Source: Cladorrhinum sp. PSN259
Taxonomy: Eukaryota > Ascomycota > Sordariomycetes > Sordariales > Podosporaceae
Length of the DNA stretch: 64,000 bases
Assembly (NCBI GenBank): GCA_033725935.1
Contig: MU867085.1
Location: 310,001-374,000 of the forward strand
Direction of reading: 5' to 3'
Positions 20,398-31,322 of this stretch are shown piece after piece (position 1 is the stretch's first letter; the number at the start of each line of letters is the position of its first letter). The position numbers and the translations under genes were made by a program. The notes beneath the pieces are model-generated. The model worked only from the letters and a program-made list of their open reading frames with translations, searched no databases and was not told where the DNA came from.

Positions 20398-21328
20398 TTA
20401 CTTCATGCCTTTCAGCACCTTTAAGGCTTCAACACTAATATTCCCGATACCCATTACAGACGAGTCAGCCTCAGCTTGATCAACGATGACATCCGGGACA
20501 TTAGCGTTAGCCTCAGAGCCCAGATTCCCAATGAACTGTTCGGCCTTATTTTTCGCCTTAGCATACTTGACTCGTGTTGCGGGCGTGGTCGTGGTCGCAT
20601 TTAGAGCGCTGATGCAGAACTTCATGCACTGCTTTAGAAGCTCGCCATGCTTGTCTAGAGTGCGCTTCACTAGCTCGACGTCTTGCGGGCTGATGGTCAC
20701 TCCGGCAATGGAGAGCGACTCTACTGCAGTGGTCAAGGCTTCGAACTTGCCGTTAAACTCGCTGAGTGTCGTGGCTGTCGTGGCTTGGACCGTGTCAAGG
20801 GTGGTCTGGCTCTGAGTAACGACTTTCCTGCGGCTTATTAGCATTGCTACTTTGGCCCCGTCGAGATGGATAATGAGGGTGGGTCTACAGGTTTGACAGA
20901 GTCAAGGCTACCTGGAGGGTGCCTTGGGTACTACTCAGCTTCTCTCTCAGCAGACTGACATCACTCTTGTTGAAATGCAGCCGCAGCCGATCCCAAAAGC
21001 TTGTGTGGGTCTGGTTTGAGTGAGACTTCAGGTCCGACAGCTTGGAATGAAAGTCTTCGCAGACCCTGTTGCATGTGATCAGTGGTAATTTAAGCTCCGC
21101 AAAGCTGTCCCTTTGTTCCTGCGAAAAGGTGTTGTCATCTGCGCCCCGAAGCGCACTTCGCAAAGAGGCCAGCACCGTAGACAGTCCCTCGAGGTCTGCT
21201 GACAGGTCATGGTATTCTTTGGGAGCCTTCTTGTAGCTCCCAATGACGTCGCAGATCGTCTGGCATGTGTTGTAGAGTAGGCTGGCCACAGCAATTGCGG
21301 TTCCGACGGCCCCAACAGGGTCACCCAT
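20398..21328 (-). CDS. HeLo-like (HELL) domain protein with C-terminal amyloid-type repeats
   Basis: Exons 21328..20889 and 20827..20398 (phase 2; GTAGAC donor, GCCGCAG acceptor), 289 aa, by coincidence or not the length of Podospora HET-S. Residues 1-150 match the fungal Helo-like N-terminal domain of STAND-associated proteins: G-A-V-G-T-A-I-A-V-A-S-L-L opening helix, then Y-K-K-A-P-K-E-Y-H-D-L and L-S-T-V-L-A-S-L. Known HeLo and HELL proteins kill the cell by inserting their N-terminal helix into membranes once their C-terminal tail adopts an amyloid fold. Residues 160-235 look helical. The tail carries two repeats around I-G-N, at 244-253 (Q-F-I-G-N-L-G-S-E-A) and 272-281 (M-G-I-G-N-I-S-V-E-A), 28 residues apart. 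The divergent NACHT receptor next door bears a matching segment at its N-terminus. Role as cell-death executor is inferred from this combination. Confidence 0.8.
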
Positions 21329-21974
21329 CGTCGTAATATTTGCGCAAAGTCTTCGGGTCCAAGGTGGGTGGGTATCTCTAATGGGGAATATGGTGTCAAC
21401 CGGGCACAACTTCGTGATCAATTGAGTAAAAGCTGTAGAGAGCAATTTGAAAACCAAGATTCCACCGTCTCTGTCGTCGTGGACAGCATATATACCCCTC
21501 TTTTCGGGGCCGGTAAAACTCCTCCACGGATCTGAGCGTATCTTGACAAATGATATGAGGCAGAGACTGGCGGGGTGTTACAGAGAGCAGCAGGCAGTAA
21601 CAGACGCGGGATCCAGTCGCTCATTCCGAGTGGCTCGACATGGCACCCAAACGGACAGACCAAATCTCTTGTCACGCCAATGGGGGTGGGGAAAGCTGCG
21701 GCAGCTAGAGCCTCTAAACGCCACTTATTGGGGAAATTTTGAGCTTTCCTGCACGTCCAGGGCGAGGAAAGTCCAGGAGGCCGTCTTAATTTCTCCCACT
21801 TAAGATGTCCATGTCTTGCTTTGCACCCTCACACCACAAATCCGCAATTTTCATGGTCTTCACTACTGACTGCTCGTTGCCGCTGTTACTAAACCTTCTA
21901 AATTTAGCACGTAGCCTTATCTGGCTGCGGCGATTGTTCTTTGCTATCAATCAACCCCCGGTAGCGAGACAGGA
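21329..21974. promoter_or_regulatory. Shared 646 bp promoter region of the HELL/NLR pair
   Basis: The two ATGs (21328 on minus, 21975 on plus) face away from each other across this stretch, which contains no other credible gene. A shared regulatory region would allow the executor and receptor to be co-expressed, as expected for linked signalling pairs. No specific binding site was identified. Confidence 0.55.
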
Positions 21975-24900
21975 ATGGCAGCCACATCAGCGGGGAACGT
22001 ACACGTCACCACTGCTTCTGCGACCGGCAGTGCGGTCCAACTTATCGGAAATGTCACTTTGAAAAACTATTATGGTCTTTCATCGGATGATGAGGTTGAC
22101 AGCCAGTGGCTGAGAGTAGTCCGATTTCTGTCTCCACCGGACGAAGCTATTCGACTACAGCAGTTGATCCATAGCGAGGCAAGGAATAGCCAAGAGCCAG
22201 GTACCGGTTTATGGTTTGTGAATGGAAGCTTGTTTCAAGATTGGCTTGCTGGACGCTTCCCTCTGATTTCTTATCATGGCCAAGGTAGGTTGGCTCAATA
22301 ATGTAACCCCGGACTGTGGTAGAATCGCCGCAGAAGCTGACCTTGGAGCAGTGGGCTGTGGCAAAACAGTCCTCATCTCACTTGCAGTGGAGCAGGTCGG
22401 GAAACTGTGCAAAACGAAAAAACACAGCTACGTCGGTTACTTCTACTGCACGTCACGCGGGCCTTCTGGAAATGAGGTTGCCCAGGTTCTGAGGCAACTA
22501 ATTGTTCAGCTCTGCCCTCCACCAGAGGTCCCCAATGTAGTTCAGGCTCTCTACAAATCATGTAACGACAGATTTCCACCAAGATTTCCAACGGTACATG
22601 AACTGGCCAAAACGTTGCTGGAGATGGTCTCGGCGTCGACTTCAAGTTCTACGGTTCAAAGCAGCGAAGAAACACCAGAGTTCTATCTTCTGGTTGACGG
22701 CCTTGATGAGCTTCAGTGGTCAACCCGAAATGATTTATTTCGGGCTCTTAACCCAATCATCTCACTTCAACTGCAGAATGTTCGTTTTCTCATGGCCGGC
22801 CGCCATTCATCCCATATTCCAACTCTGCCTAACGTCGCAGTTTGGAAGCAAATCGACCTTGACATGACTTTGATACAGTCAGATATTGAAATGTTCATTT
22901 CCAACGAAGTGAACTCACACACCCCGCTACGCAAGCTTGACCAGAATACCAAAGACGCCATTCAGCAGAGGGTGGCTGTTGAAGCCAACGGCATGTACGT
23001 GACAGTGTGCATGAACAGCTTGGTTATCACATGCAGTAACTAACCCTCTTTCTTGTTACTAGGTTTCGATGGGCCTATTTGCAACTCCAGGCGCTGAAGC
23101 GGATAAAACCGCCTGTGAAATCGTCCAAGATCTTCAGAGCGCTCGAAAGTCTCCCGCCAGATCTGGATGGGACGTACGTTAAGAGGCTCCAAGAAATCGA
23201 TGAATTCGATACTACGCAAGCCTCTACGGCACTGAAATGGGTGGCATTTTCGTCTCGCCAACTCTATATTGAGGAGATGATTGACGCTTGTGCACTAAAC
23301 CCGTCAGAAAGCCCCGTACTTGGAGACCGGATGTCTCCATCGGATTTCTTCGAATTGACAAGAGACTTGATCCTAATTCAGCCCGGCATTTCTTCAGATC
23401 AAGATACGATTACGCCTAGAACACATGCGGTCATTTTGACTCATGCGTCTCTCCGAGAATTCCTCCTGGGACTTGGCGACCGGAAGACTGAGTTTCCTCC
23501 AGCAACCCAAAGCTTCGCTCTCAATGAGAGCGAATCTCATCTCTTCCTGGCACAGAGCTGCTTTTCATACTTGTACCATTATAACAACTATGAGTTACGC
23601 CACTCGGACTTCCCCTTGATGAGATATGCTTGGTATCACTGGGAGGATCATGTCGACACCCCGCCAGAACAATGTCTCCCTACGATGCCGACAACGGTGC
23701 TACGAAGAAAAGCCATTCGGTTGTTTCGCATACTGAAACAAACGCTCTCCATGGCTAGAGACCATTCGGATCTTACGACAAGCTTGGATGCCGCACATGA
23801 TGAGATGACGGCCTTGGACGGCGCACTTCCAGCCCTGATACGTTCTAATGCACAGGCCTTGCGCACACTATTATCAGCTATCAACATTCCATTTTTTAAT
23901 TCTGAGTTCGATGAGTTCTGTCCGCCAGATGCGTGGCATAGCGAAGACTTTTGTGACCAAACACAACCTCCCGCGGCAAACCATGGGATCCAGAGCATCT
24001 GGCAGCCGTCAGAAACCTTATTTTCGCCCCCAAGACGTCTTGCGAGATCATCTACGGCGACATCTACAGACTCTTACGTGCATACACCGCTCGAAGGGCC
24101 TGGAATGCTGGTGAGGCTACTGCGGCTCCTTCCGTCTATCGATCCTGAGACGACAATAAGGTGCCGGCTTATTACCGTCGACCTTGAAACTACAGAGCAG
24201 CCTTATCAAGCTCTTTCGTATTCTTGGGACAGCAACCCAAATTTTGAGGTCGTAACGGTTGAAGGACACCGTGTTCAAGTACATCCCAGACAATTGGAGT
24301 TGCTGCAAACCTTGAGGTCACGGGCAGATGACACCGACACGGCAATATGGCTTGACTCTCTATGCATGAACCAGAGCGATTACTGCGAAATCTCTCACCA
24401 AGTCATGATTATGCCTGAGATCTTTTGTAGAGCTCGAGAGGTGGTGATAGGGCTTGCCGGCTCTGTCGATGCGGAAGCAGACGACCATGCTGTGCAGTTA
24501 TTGGCACAAGCAAGTGCGGCAGCTGTGCCACTCATTACAGAGGATACAGATTCAACAACCCGAGCACAAGCAATGAAGAAACTCCGGCAAATAGAGAGAC
24601 GGAGAGGCTGGCGATTTATCCGCCGCATATTCAACGACCCCTGGTGGACTGGGCGATGCGTCATTGAGGAGGTCAGTCCTGGAGTCACGCCAGTCATTCT
24701 TTTCGGCACACTCTCATTCAATTTTAACATTATCGAGCAACTGGCATCAGCGGAGCCCACGATTAGGGAGAGCTTATCTGAAGCACAAAAATTGACGTCT
24801 GGATGGCTTGAGTTGCAGAACACCCCAGGATGGGAAGTAGCGAAGGAGATGACCCGAACAAGGCACGACTACCATCACGGGCGTACACTAGAACTTCCTA

Positions 24901-25958
24901 CCATTCTCTGGAGATTTCGGTTCAACAAATGTTTAGATGGCCGAGACATACTTTACACAGTTCTTCGTTTATGCTGGTCCGACGATATTCTACCGCCGAC
25001 TTTCATGCCCGATTATACTATTCCTGTGGAAAGTCTGTTCATAGCCACCACACGCTGGATGTTAGAAAAGTATCAAAGACTCGATACTCTTTCCATAAAC
25101 TCCGCGTATTATCATGACCCTAACAGCTCATTAACATTGCCATCGTGGGTGCTCCCATTGCATTCATTAGTCAACCGGAGAAAGCCGTTGCTGCTGGGCG
25201 TGTTCGATGGCAGAAACTCATTCACAACATACAATGCTTGTGGTGACGTAACCACTGCCATCATCCAGTCAGCCTCCGACACAGTCCTTAGCCTACGTGG
25301 CTTGTGCTTTGACCGCATCATCAATCGACCAACAGGGCGCGGATATGTATATGGACTAGACAATCCATCACTGAGAGAGCTTTTCAGAAGAATCAGCAGT
25401 GATCAAGTTTCCCTCCGCTCCTCACAACGTAGTGTAGAAGCTCGATGGAAGACCCTCTTGGCAAACCAATGGCCCCCAGGGGAACGACTGATCTCTGGTG
25501 AATTCCAAGGCCACCCGTTTCCTCCAATAACTCTGGAACAGGAGGAAGGATTGTTCCGAACACTAGATCTGTGGTCTAGGGACGAAGAAGAAGAGGAACA
25601 CTTCAGGTTGCATCAGGCCGGTCCAACCCCACCCACTAGGACTCAGGACTTCCACTTCCTAGAAGGACGAGAGATAGTCATCACGTTAGGTGGCCACCTA
25701 GGCCTCGTGCCTAAAGAGGCTTTGGATGGTGACGTAATTGCAGTCTTCCCAGGAGGCGCAGTTCCCTATGTTTTAAGACCCACGACTCCAGGTTGCTACA
25801 AATTCATTGGCGAATGGTATGTAACCCTCATTGCACACTCTTTATCCGTGTGGAATTGTTTCTAACGAAGCATCAGCTATATTCATAATTGTATGTATGG
25901 AAGTGTGGTAGGAGGCCTCGAGAAGGAGTGGTGGACCGACATGTTTCATATTGAGTAA
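21975..25958 (+). CDS. NACHT-type NLR receptor with N-terminal amyloid-type motif and C-terminal HET domain
   Basis: Exons 21975..22284, 22352..22994, 23063..25816 and 25877..25958, all phases consistent, 1,262 aa. Residues 7-34 form a short segment with G-N-V twice and the core S-A-V-Q-L-I-G-N-V-T-L (19-29), resembling the tail repeats of the HELL protein next door. NACHT ATPase: Walker A G-Q-V-G-C-G-K-T (102-109, made by splicing exons 1 and 2), Walker B L-L-V-D-G-L-D-E (216-223), sensor-like M-A-G-R-H (251-255), and the hallmark G-M-F-R-W-A (317-322, rebuilt across intron 2). Residues about 340-660 are helical with no clear WD, ankyrin or TPR repeat. From about 695 a HET domain follows: Y-Q-A-L-S-Y-S-W-D, I-W-L-D-S-L-C-M-N-Q, then G-E-C-Y-I-H in the last exons. 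The NACHT and HET parts lie in one uninterrupted 2.75 kb exon, so the fusion is not a gene-model error. Likely a cytosolic receptor that nucleates the HELL tail. Confidence 0.85.
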
Positions 25959-26543
25959 AGCCGCAGCGCTTATTAATCAGATTCGATACGTCTACCTATT
26001 CAACAAAATTCTGTAAATGAGATTTGGGGCGGCAGAAATCCGAACCATTCAGGTGCACTTGGCCAACATAGATGGGACCTGCAGTAGCTACGATCTGCTG
26101 AATACAACCGACGCTGGCATTTGTGTAATCAGATTCGCAAACAACGAGGTCGTGAGCACTACACGATCAAGATGATCACACGGCTCATATGCAGTCCTGC
26201 GGCTGTCGATGGTGGATATTGGTTATAGTATTTACCGTTTCCCGGTTTGTTTCCATCTCCGGTATAAACAAAACAAAGAAAAACGCTGTGAATAGTGAGC
26301 TAATACTTGTGATGGTCCGGAGGTCTCATTAATATCGGAGCCAAGAGTCTCTCTGCATCTTCGTGCAAGAGATACATGTAGGTACTTATTCTGACTTGTC
26401 AACGTATGTTTGTCTGTCGTCGCCGAGTGTCTGGATCTTGTCGAGGAGTCGTTCATCCGCCATCTCCCGCAAACAAGTAGTCAGACAAGAGTTGATCTTT
26501 GTTTTCCTAAAGATTGAATACATGCAATAGGAGAGATCACCAT
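25959..26543. other. Intergenic, convergent 3' ends
   Basis: Between the NLR and the kinase-fold gene. It contains copy 1 of a dispersed repeat (26235-26340). No gene seen. Confidence 0.5.
26235..26340 (+). repeat. Dispersed repeat, copy 1
   Basis: Begins GGTTTGTTTCCATCTCCG and continues through A-rich sequence to TTGTGATGGTCCGGAGG and ATTAATATCGGAG. A diverged copy in the same orientation lies at 28653-28780, on the other side of the kinase-fold gene. Confidence 0.6.
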
Positions 26544-27764
26544 CTAGCTGTTCTCCAGATTGCGATCCCATATCCTGTCTATCAGCCACTCCACTGCGAA
26601 CTGCCGTGGCGACAAGGACTCGGGCAGCAACAGATACCAGTCATCCCCATCCCTAGGGGTTAGGTTGTTGGTCATTTTGACGCATTCCCAGCACTCGGGA
26701 TAGAAGCCACTAGACTCCCAGTCAATGATGGAAACGACGGTCCAAGAGCCTTCCTCGTCCTGGCGCACCATGATGTTTGCCGGTCGGATGTCTCCGTGGG
26801 TGAAGACAACTTTTGCCGGGGATGCGGGCATCAGAGATCGCAGGAATTGAGTGTACATGTGCGAGGCCGTTTTGGAGCCAGTAAAGATGAAATCTTGGAA
26901 CTGGCCGACGTCCAGGATCGGCTTGGGACTGATGCGTACACCCCGTCTTCCATCTTTGCAGCCCTGGCCGCCTACCCCACCAAGCGGTGTGTTTGGTGGA
27001 AAGGGAAGGGATCGGAGGTCGATGAGGAGCTTGTCAAGCTGGGTGCTGATGGAGCGTTTCTGGGCGTCGTCCAGTTGGGGCCACACTTTCTCAAAGTCGA
27101 GGCCCGAGACGAAGGAGGTGAACAGCAGGCCATACCGCCCGATGCGGATCACGCCATGCAAGCGTGGCGCTGGAAAGTGCGGCAAGTGTTCCTGCAGGTA
27201 CTGCAGGGTCCGGTACTCGGTTGTGATGTGCTCCTCGAGAGTGACTTTTGCGACGATTCCGTCGCTAACATGGAAGACCATGCAAGAAGCCGCCCACGCG
27301 CTTGCGTAGAGTACTTTGCTTTCATCCAACAGCTTGATGACAGCCTCGGAGAGCTGTTCATAGTGTCCGAGAAGATCCTGGAGCTCAGAAGACAACTCGC
27401 GCGCAATGGTTGCAGGATTGGTACCGTGGAGCCTGGAGCGGATGTCATGGCTGGGGAGCGGTCGCGGGGATTTGCTAGGCTGGGCATCTACAAAGTCCAA
27501 GTTGAGTCAGGGCCGGGTTCGCAAGGCGAGCGAGAGTTTGATGCATTGAGCATTCCCACCTGCTTCCTTGAACGACTTGAGCCGCTTGGGGTATGAAGAG
27601 GAAAGAAGGTCGGCGAGGTTGGCCTCGGGATTCTTCAACAGTGCTCCTTGCAGAGCGCGCAGCACCTTCTTATTGTATCTGGCCGTAACCGTCGTGTGAT
27701 TCACCTTTGCCACTCGAGCGCTGGACGTCTGGCCGGCTGGCGCTGAACTTTTGGTCCCGTCCAT
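26544..27764 (-). CDS. Aminoglycoside phosphotransferase (APH)-fold kinase
   Basis: Exons 27764..27560 and 27487..26544 (phase 1; GTGGGA donor, TTGTAG acceptor), 382 aa. The kinase-like fold shows I-V-A-K-V (Lys about 149) in the N-lobe, the Brenner catalytic motif T-H-G-D-I-R-P-A-N-I-M (Asp301) and the metal-binding I-I-D-W-E (Asp324). W-E-S-S-G-F-Y-P-E-C-W-E follows, typical of fungal APH-family proteins. These ATP-dependent kinases act on small molecules and often lie in accessory genome regions, but the substrate cannot be told from sequence. The 68-residue first exon (K-S-S-A-P-A-G-Q-T start, basic) precedes the fold. The splice is supported by the frame: without it the first part stops at 27507. 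Confidence 0.85.
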
Positions 27765-28485
27765 GTTCAGCCTGCAAGCGTGGACCTAATACTGCGCATC
27801 GAAGTGATTCGTCGGAAACACTTGGGTTGGGTGATGGTGTTCCTTTGGAAAAAAAAGAAAGAAAAAAAAAAAAGCTATAAGACGAAGGGTGAAGATGAAG
27901 GATGGTCGATGCATGATTGCATGTGCCAGCGCACATCCCGCGGGCAGGCAGACACGCGTTTGGTGCACGACCCCGGGGATGTGAGTGGCAACCTGACTGC
28001 TGATTGGTTGTCTCTACATGTCCTTAGTTAAAGCCCATTGACGTCATACCTGCTCTTCTTTTGATCCAACAACAAAGCAATTCCATAAGGAGAAAAACAG
28101 TCTTGGAGCATAGTTGGGACGGAGAAATAAAATTCAACATGCCCTGTTGAAAGATGTAAGCTGAAAATGAAAACGTGAAGGGTACTCGGCTCAAGTAATG
28201 CGATTAACAGAGGCTGATTCGACAGATCGGGAGTGAGCCTCCTCGCATAGGACCATGTGGTTTTCTTTGTGCAATAATGCTATTACCTATCACAGATATT
28301 TGTAGATCAAAAGGTTTACAATTTTAGAGGTTTAAGCAAATTTGCTTTCTGAACTTTTATAATCCAAAAAAGAAGAAACTGAACCAAACAAGTGCATGGC
28401 TACCTGGTGGTTCTTTCTCGATTTTTGTCCTGGCTGGAGTGAGATGATCACATCTTCCCGGGGCCCCACCTTGGATTTAGTAACG

Positions 28486-28529
28486 GCTCGTAAACTTATC
28501 CCACAAGCTTTGAGCCTGGGAGTGAGCCA
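28486..28529 (+). repeat. Dispersed repeat, copy 2 (partner of 18810-18854)
   Basis: Shares TGAGCCTGGGAGTGA and the preceding TTATCCCACAA block with the earlier copy, 9.7 kb away. Confidence 0.5.
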
Positions 28530-28652
28530 AAGTTGAAAAGGGCGGGTACCAGCGACGCCACTCGACCACAGAAGCCTGTTACTTGGAATGTCTCTCAGTG
28601 TCTCGGTTTGAGCGCCCCCCTACTTATGGGCTCTGCAAGTCTGAAACCTTCC

Positions 28653-28780
28653 CTGTTTGTTTCCATCTCCGATAGAAAACATAAAAAAAACCAAAAAAAA
28701 AACCCCCCCATAAAAAACTGTCAACAGTCATACGCCGTATAATATTTGTGACAGTCCGGGGTATCATCAATGTCAGAGTT
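28653..28780 (+). repeat. Dispersed repeat, copy 2 (partner of 26235-26340)
   Basis: Begins TGTTTGTTTCCATCTCCG and runs through TTTGTGACAGTCCGGGG and ATCAATGTC. It carries an expanded A/C homopolymer tract absent from copy 1. Confidence 0.6.
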
Positions 28781-29355
28781 TGTGTCACCTCAACCGCGAC
28801 CGAGACGGCAGACGATGAACCGGAAGCCCAATGCATGTTGTGCCACTCAAACACAGCGCGACATGATAAGGGGATCTTCCATTTGCTGAAAAGAAAAAAG
28901 AAAAGTATGCGGGCGCTTCCAGTCCGAGTCCTCTTTCCCCTTGCCGCGGCCCCTGCATGAATCTGAAATGTGAGCAGTAGCATGTGAAGAGAGACGTGAT
29001 GCGGCATCTTCCATTATGCGGCTGACTGCCAAACCTGTGGATTTCCGAAGTCCTCCCGCCCAAGGCGTTCAATATATCTTCCACCATCAGCGCCACATTA
29101 GACAATTTGGCTTGGCAGCTGAAGGGATGCATTGCATGCCAAGGTGTTCGAGACCTGGACCCCTTTCTTGCTTCTTGTGGTATGTTGCAAAAAGAAGATG
29201 GACGCCCCTGATGAGGATGTTGATCTTGTCTTTTCAGTTTTTCCCTTTTCATTCTCTTTTGTTGTCTCTCTGTTCTAAACTTTGTTCATTTTCGTGGCAT
29301 CTTCCATCTCATCAAGTCAAAACTCTCTGACGCTCACTGTCTGAATAAGCCGACA

Positions 29356-30144
29356 ATGCTTCACCACTACCTCACCGGCGGGTCCAAATCCCTCCAGTTC
29401 GCACTAGTATCACTCTCTTTGCTATCCACCACACTCGCCGCCAACGTCGTCTCTGTTGCATCCGAGAATCCCTTCAAAGCCATGAGAGAATGCGCACGGG
29501 ACTGCTTCCTCTGGAACGGCAGCGGCGATCTCATCGGCCTCTTCGGATGCAGATACCCATATCAGAACGAGTGTCTCTGCAGAACCGATCTGGCGCCTGC
29601 GGCAACCAAGCATCTTAGCACCTGCTGTGATGCTCGCTGCACTGTTGGGCCGGCGACTGGTGATATTGCAACCGCCATCAGTGTTTACAACTCTTACTGC
29701 GTGGCCAATGGGTTCGAGGTTACGGCTGCTGTTGCCGTACCTGCCAAGACTACTGCTGCTGGGAGTGCGCCGACTCAGTCAAAACAAGGTACGATACCAT
29801 TTTACCACGACGGTGTACATGTAGATTGGGTGTGCTAACATTGGGGTCACTCAGGCGCCGCGAATGCAGCCAACACCGCTACCACCGGCCAAAGCCCCGT
29901 CGACAGCAAGTCGGATCCCACACAAGCTGGATCATCCTCCGAGCCCACCTCGACATCCAATGGCAAGTCCGGAGGTTCGGGGGGACTCAGTACCGGCGCC
30001 ATCGTTGGCATTGTTGCTCCCATCGTTTCTGTCTTCCTTACTGCTCTGGGGGTCTTGATCAAGGTCCACTTCGGCAAGAAGAAGGTCAGGCAGGACGAGG
30101 AGCTGAACAAAAAGTTGGCTGCTCAGAAGCTTAATAGTGCTTAA
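29356..30144 (+). CDS. Cysteine-rich cell-surface protein with one TM helix
   Basis: Exons 29356..29788 and 29855..30144 (phase 1), 240 aa. Signal peptide at 1-29 (L-V-S-L-S-L-L-S-T-T-L-A-A). The extracellular domain (about 45-120) has nine cysteines including C-A-R-D-C, F-G-C, E-C-L-C, T-C-C-D-A-R-C and S-Y-C. This is CFEM-like in density and in the C-x3-C opening, but the spacing is not the canonical CFEM pattern. A Ser/Thr/Gly-rich stalk follows, then a TM helix (G-A-I-V-G-I-V-A-P-I-V-S-V-F-L-T-A-L-G-V) and a basic cytosolic tail (H-F-G-K-K-K-V-R). The layout suits a cell-wall sensor or surface receptor. The intron is needed to reach the TM exon. Confidence 0.75.
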
Positions 30145-31322
30145 TATGGGAAAGCTAGGAAGCGCGGAGTTTGGGGACTTGGTTGGTGTTACTTGTTTGT
30201 TATTGTATATCATGGGATTTATACACGCTTGGATTTTTAATGTGATTAATATTATCCGTAATCCGCGGGCTGGACTCGCTCGCTCGGTTACCCCGCGTTA
30301 ATCTCATCAATGATCCCATCGAAGCTCACTTACCACGCCGGGCCATGACATGATTGCTGACTGATATCATGTACTATAACGTCGAGATTTTGCACACACG
30401 AGCTGACGATCTTTCCAAGGCCGACTTGTATAAGGATAGCACCGAATATTGTGTGGCTGTCGCCACCACCCGGCTTTCACATGTAGTGACACCACGATTT
30501 AAATGCTGGCTTGAAGCCTGAGATCATCACCTACCGAGTCCGAGTCAAGATATTTCCTCGTTTACTCAGTCTTGTCATTCAAGGTGGTGGAAACCTACAC
30601 CGTCTTCTTCGCCCTCTTCCTGGCTATACTCCCCAACAATGTCACCACCACCCAACTCACCTTCCCCAACCAAATGGGGCCCTTCCTCTTATAATGACTC
30701 AGTTTACTGCTGAGAAAGGTCATCACGTCGTGATTGGTTTTGACGCCGAGGGAAAGATGTTTCTGCCGTGGACTTGGGGTATAATAATAGGACAGGGCAC
30801 GACGATCGATAGATTTTTTTTGGTCTCAGCGGTTTGCGTGCTAGACGGAATTTAATTCTTAGAGGTATCGGGCGTTTCCTTTGGTTACGAAGGGAACTTC
30901 GCTGATCCGAGCTGTAGGGGGGTTAATGTTACATGTAGTATGGAGATGATTCGATACTTGAAGAAGATTGTACCGGAATGAACCCACAATCCCCTTTCGG
31001 ATAAACACAATCAGAAGGGATCATTAAGCTGCACGATGAAGTTGATGATGTTGGCGTCAAGGGCTGGTTATCTTGCATTTGAAGCAGTGTCTCGCACTGT
31101 GTCGAGCCAACATCAATGCCAACGGCTTTCAGGGGTTTATGTTCAGGGGTAACATAACACCCGCCACGCGGTGTGATAGCTGACTGGATTCCAAGCACCA
31201 TCAGCCGCGCCCTCACCTGTATCTGAAATGTTCTCATGATATTGTATACACATGTATTACCTTATTTGCTTCCATTAACCCCCGGATAATTACGTGTATC
31301 CAAGCCCTCACCCCTCAATCGT
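30145..31322. other. Intergenic about 1.2 kb, convergent 3' ends
   Basis: Between the surface protein and the P450 remnant. Short open frames lack coding character. Nothing recognised. Confidence 0.5.

Larger units (their letters stand above)
27765..29355. other. Gene-poor 1.6 kb stretch
   Basis: 5' flank of the kinase-fold gene and 5' flank of the surface protein. It holds A-rich tracts (27848-27874, 28679-28712) and two dispersed-repeat copies. No coding sequence is supported. Confidence 0.5.

Noticed and set aside
20889..20912. GTAGCC donor at 20911 in the HELL gene
   Set aside because: It is phase 0 and the best acceptor needs phase 2; the GTAGAC donor at 20888 matches and keeps L-Q-V-A-L-T-L-S-N-L in the protein.
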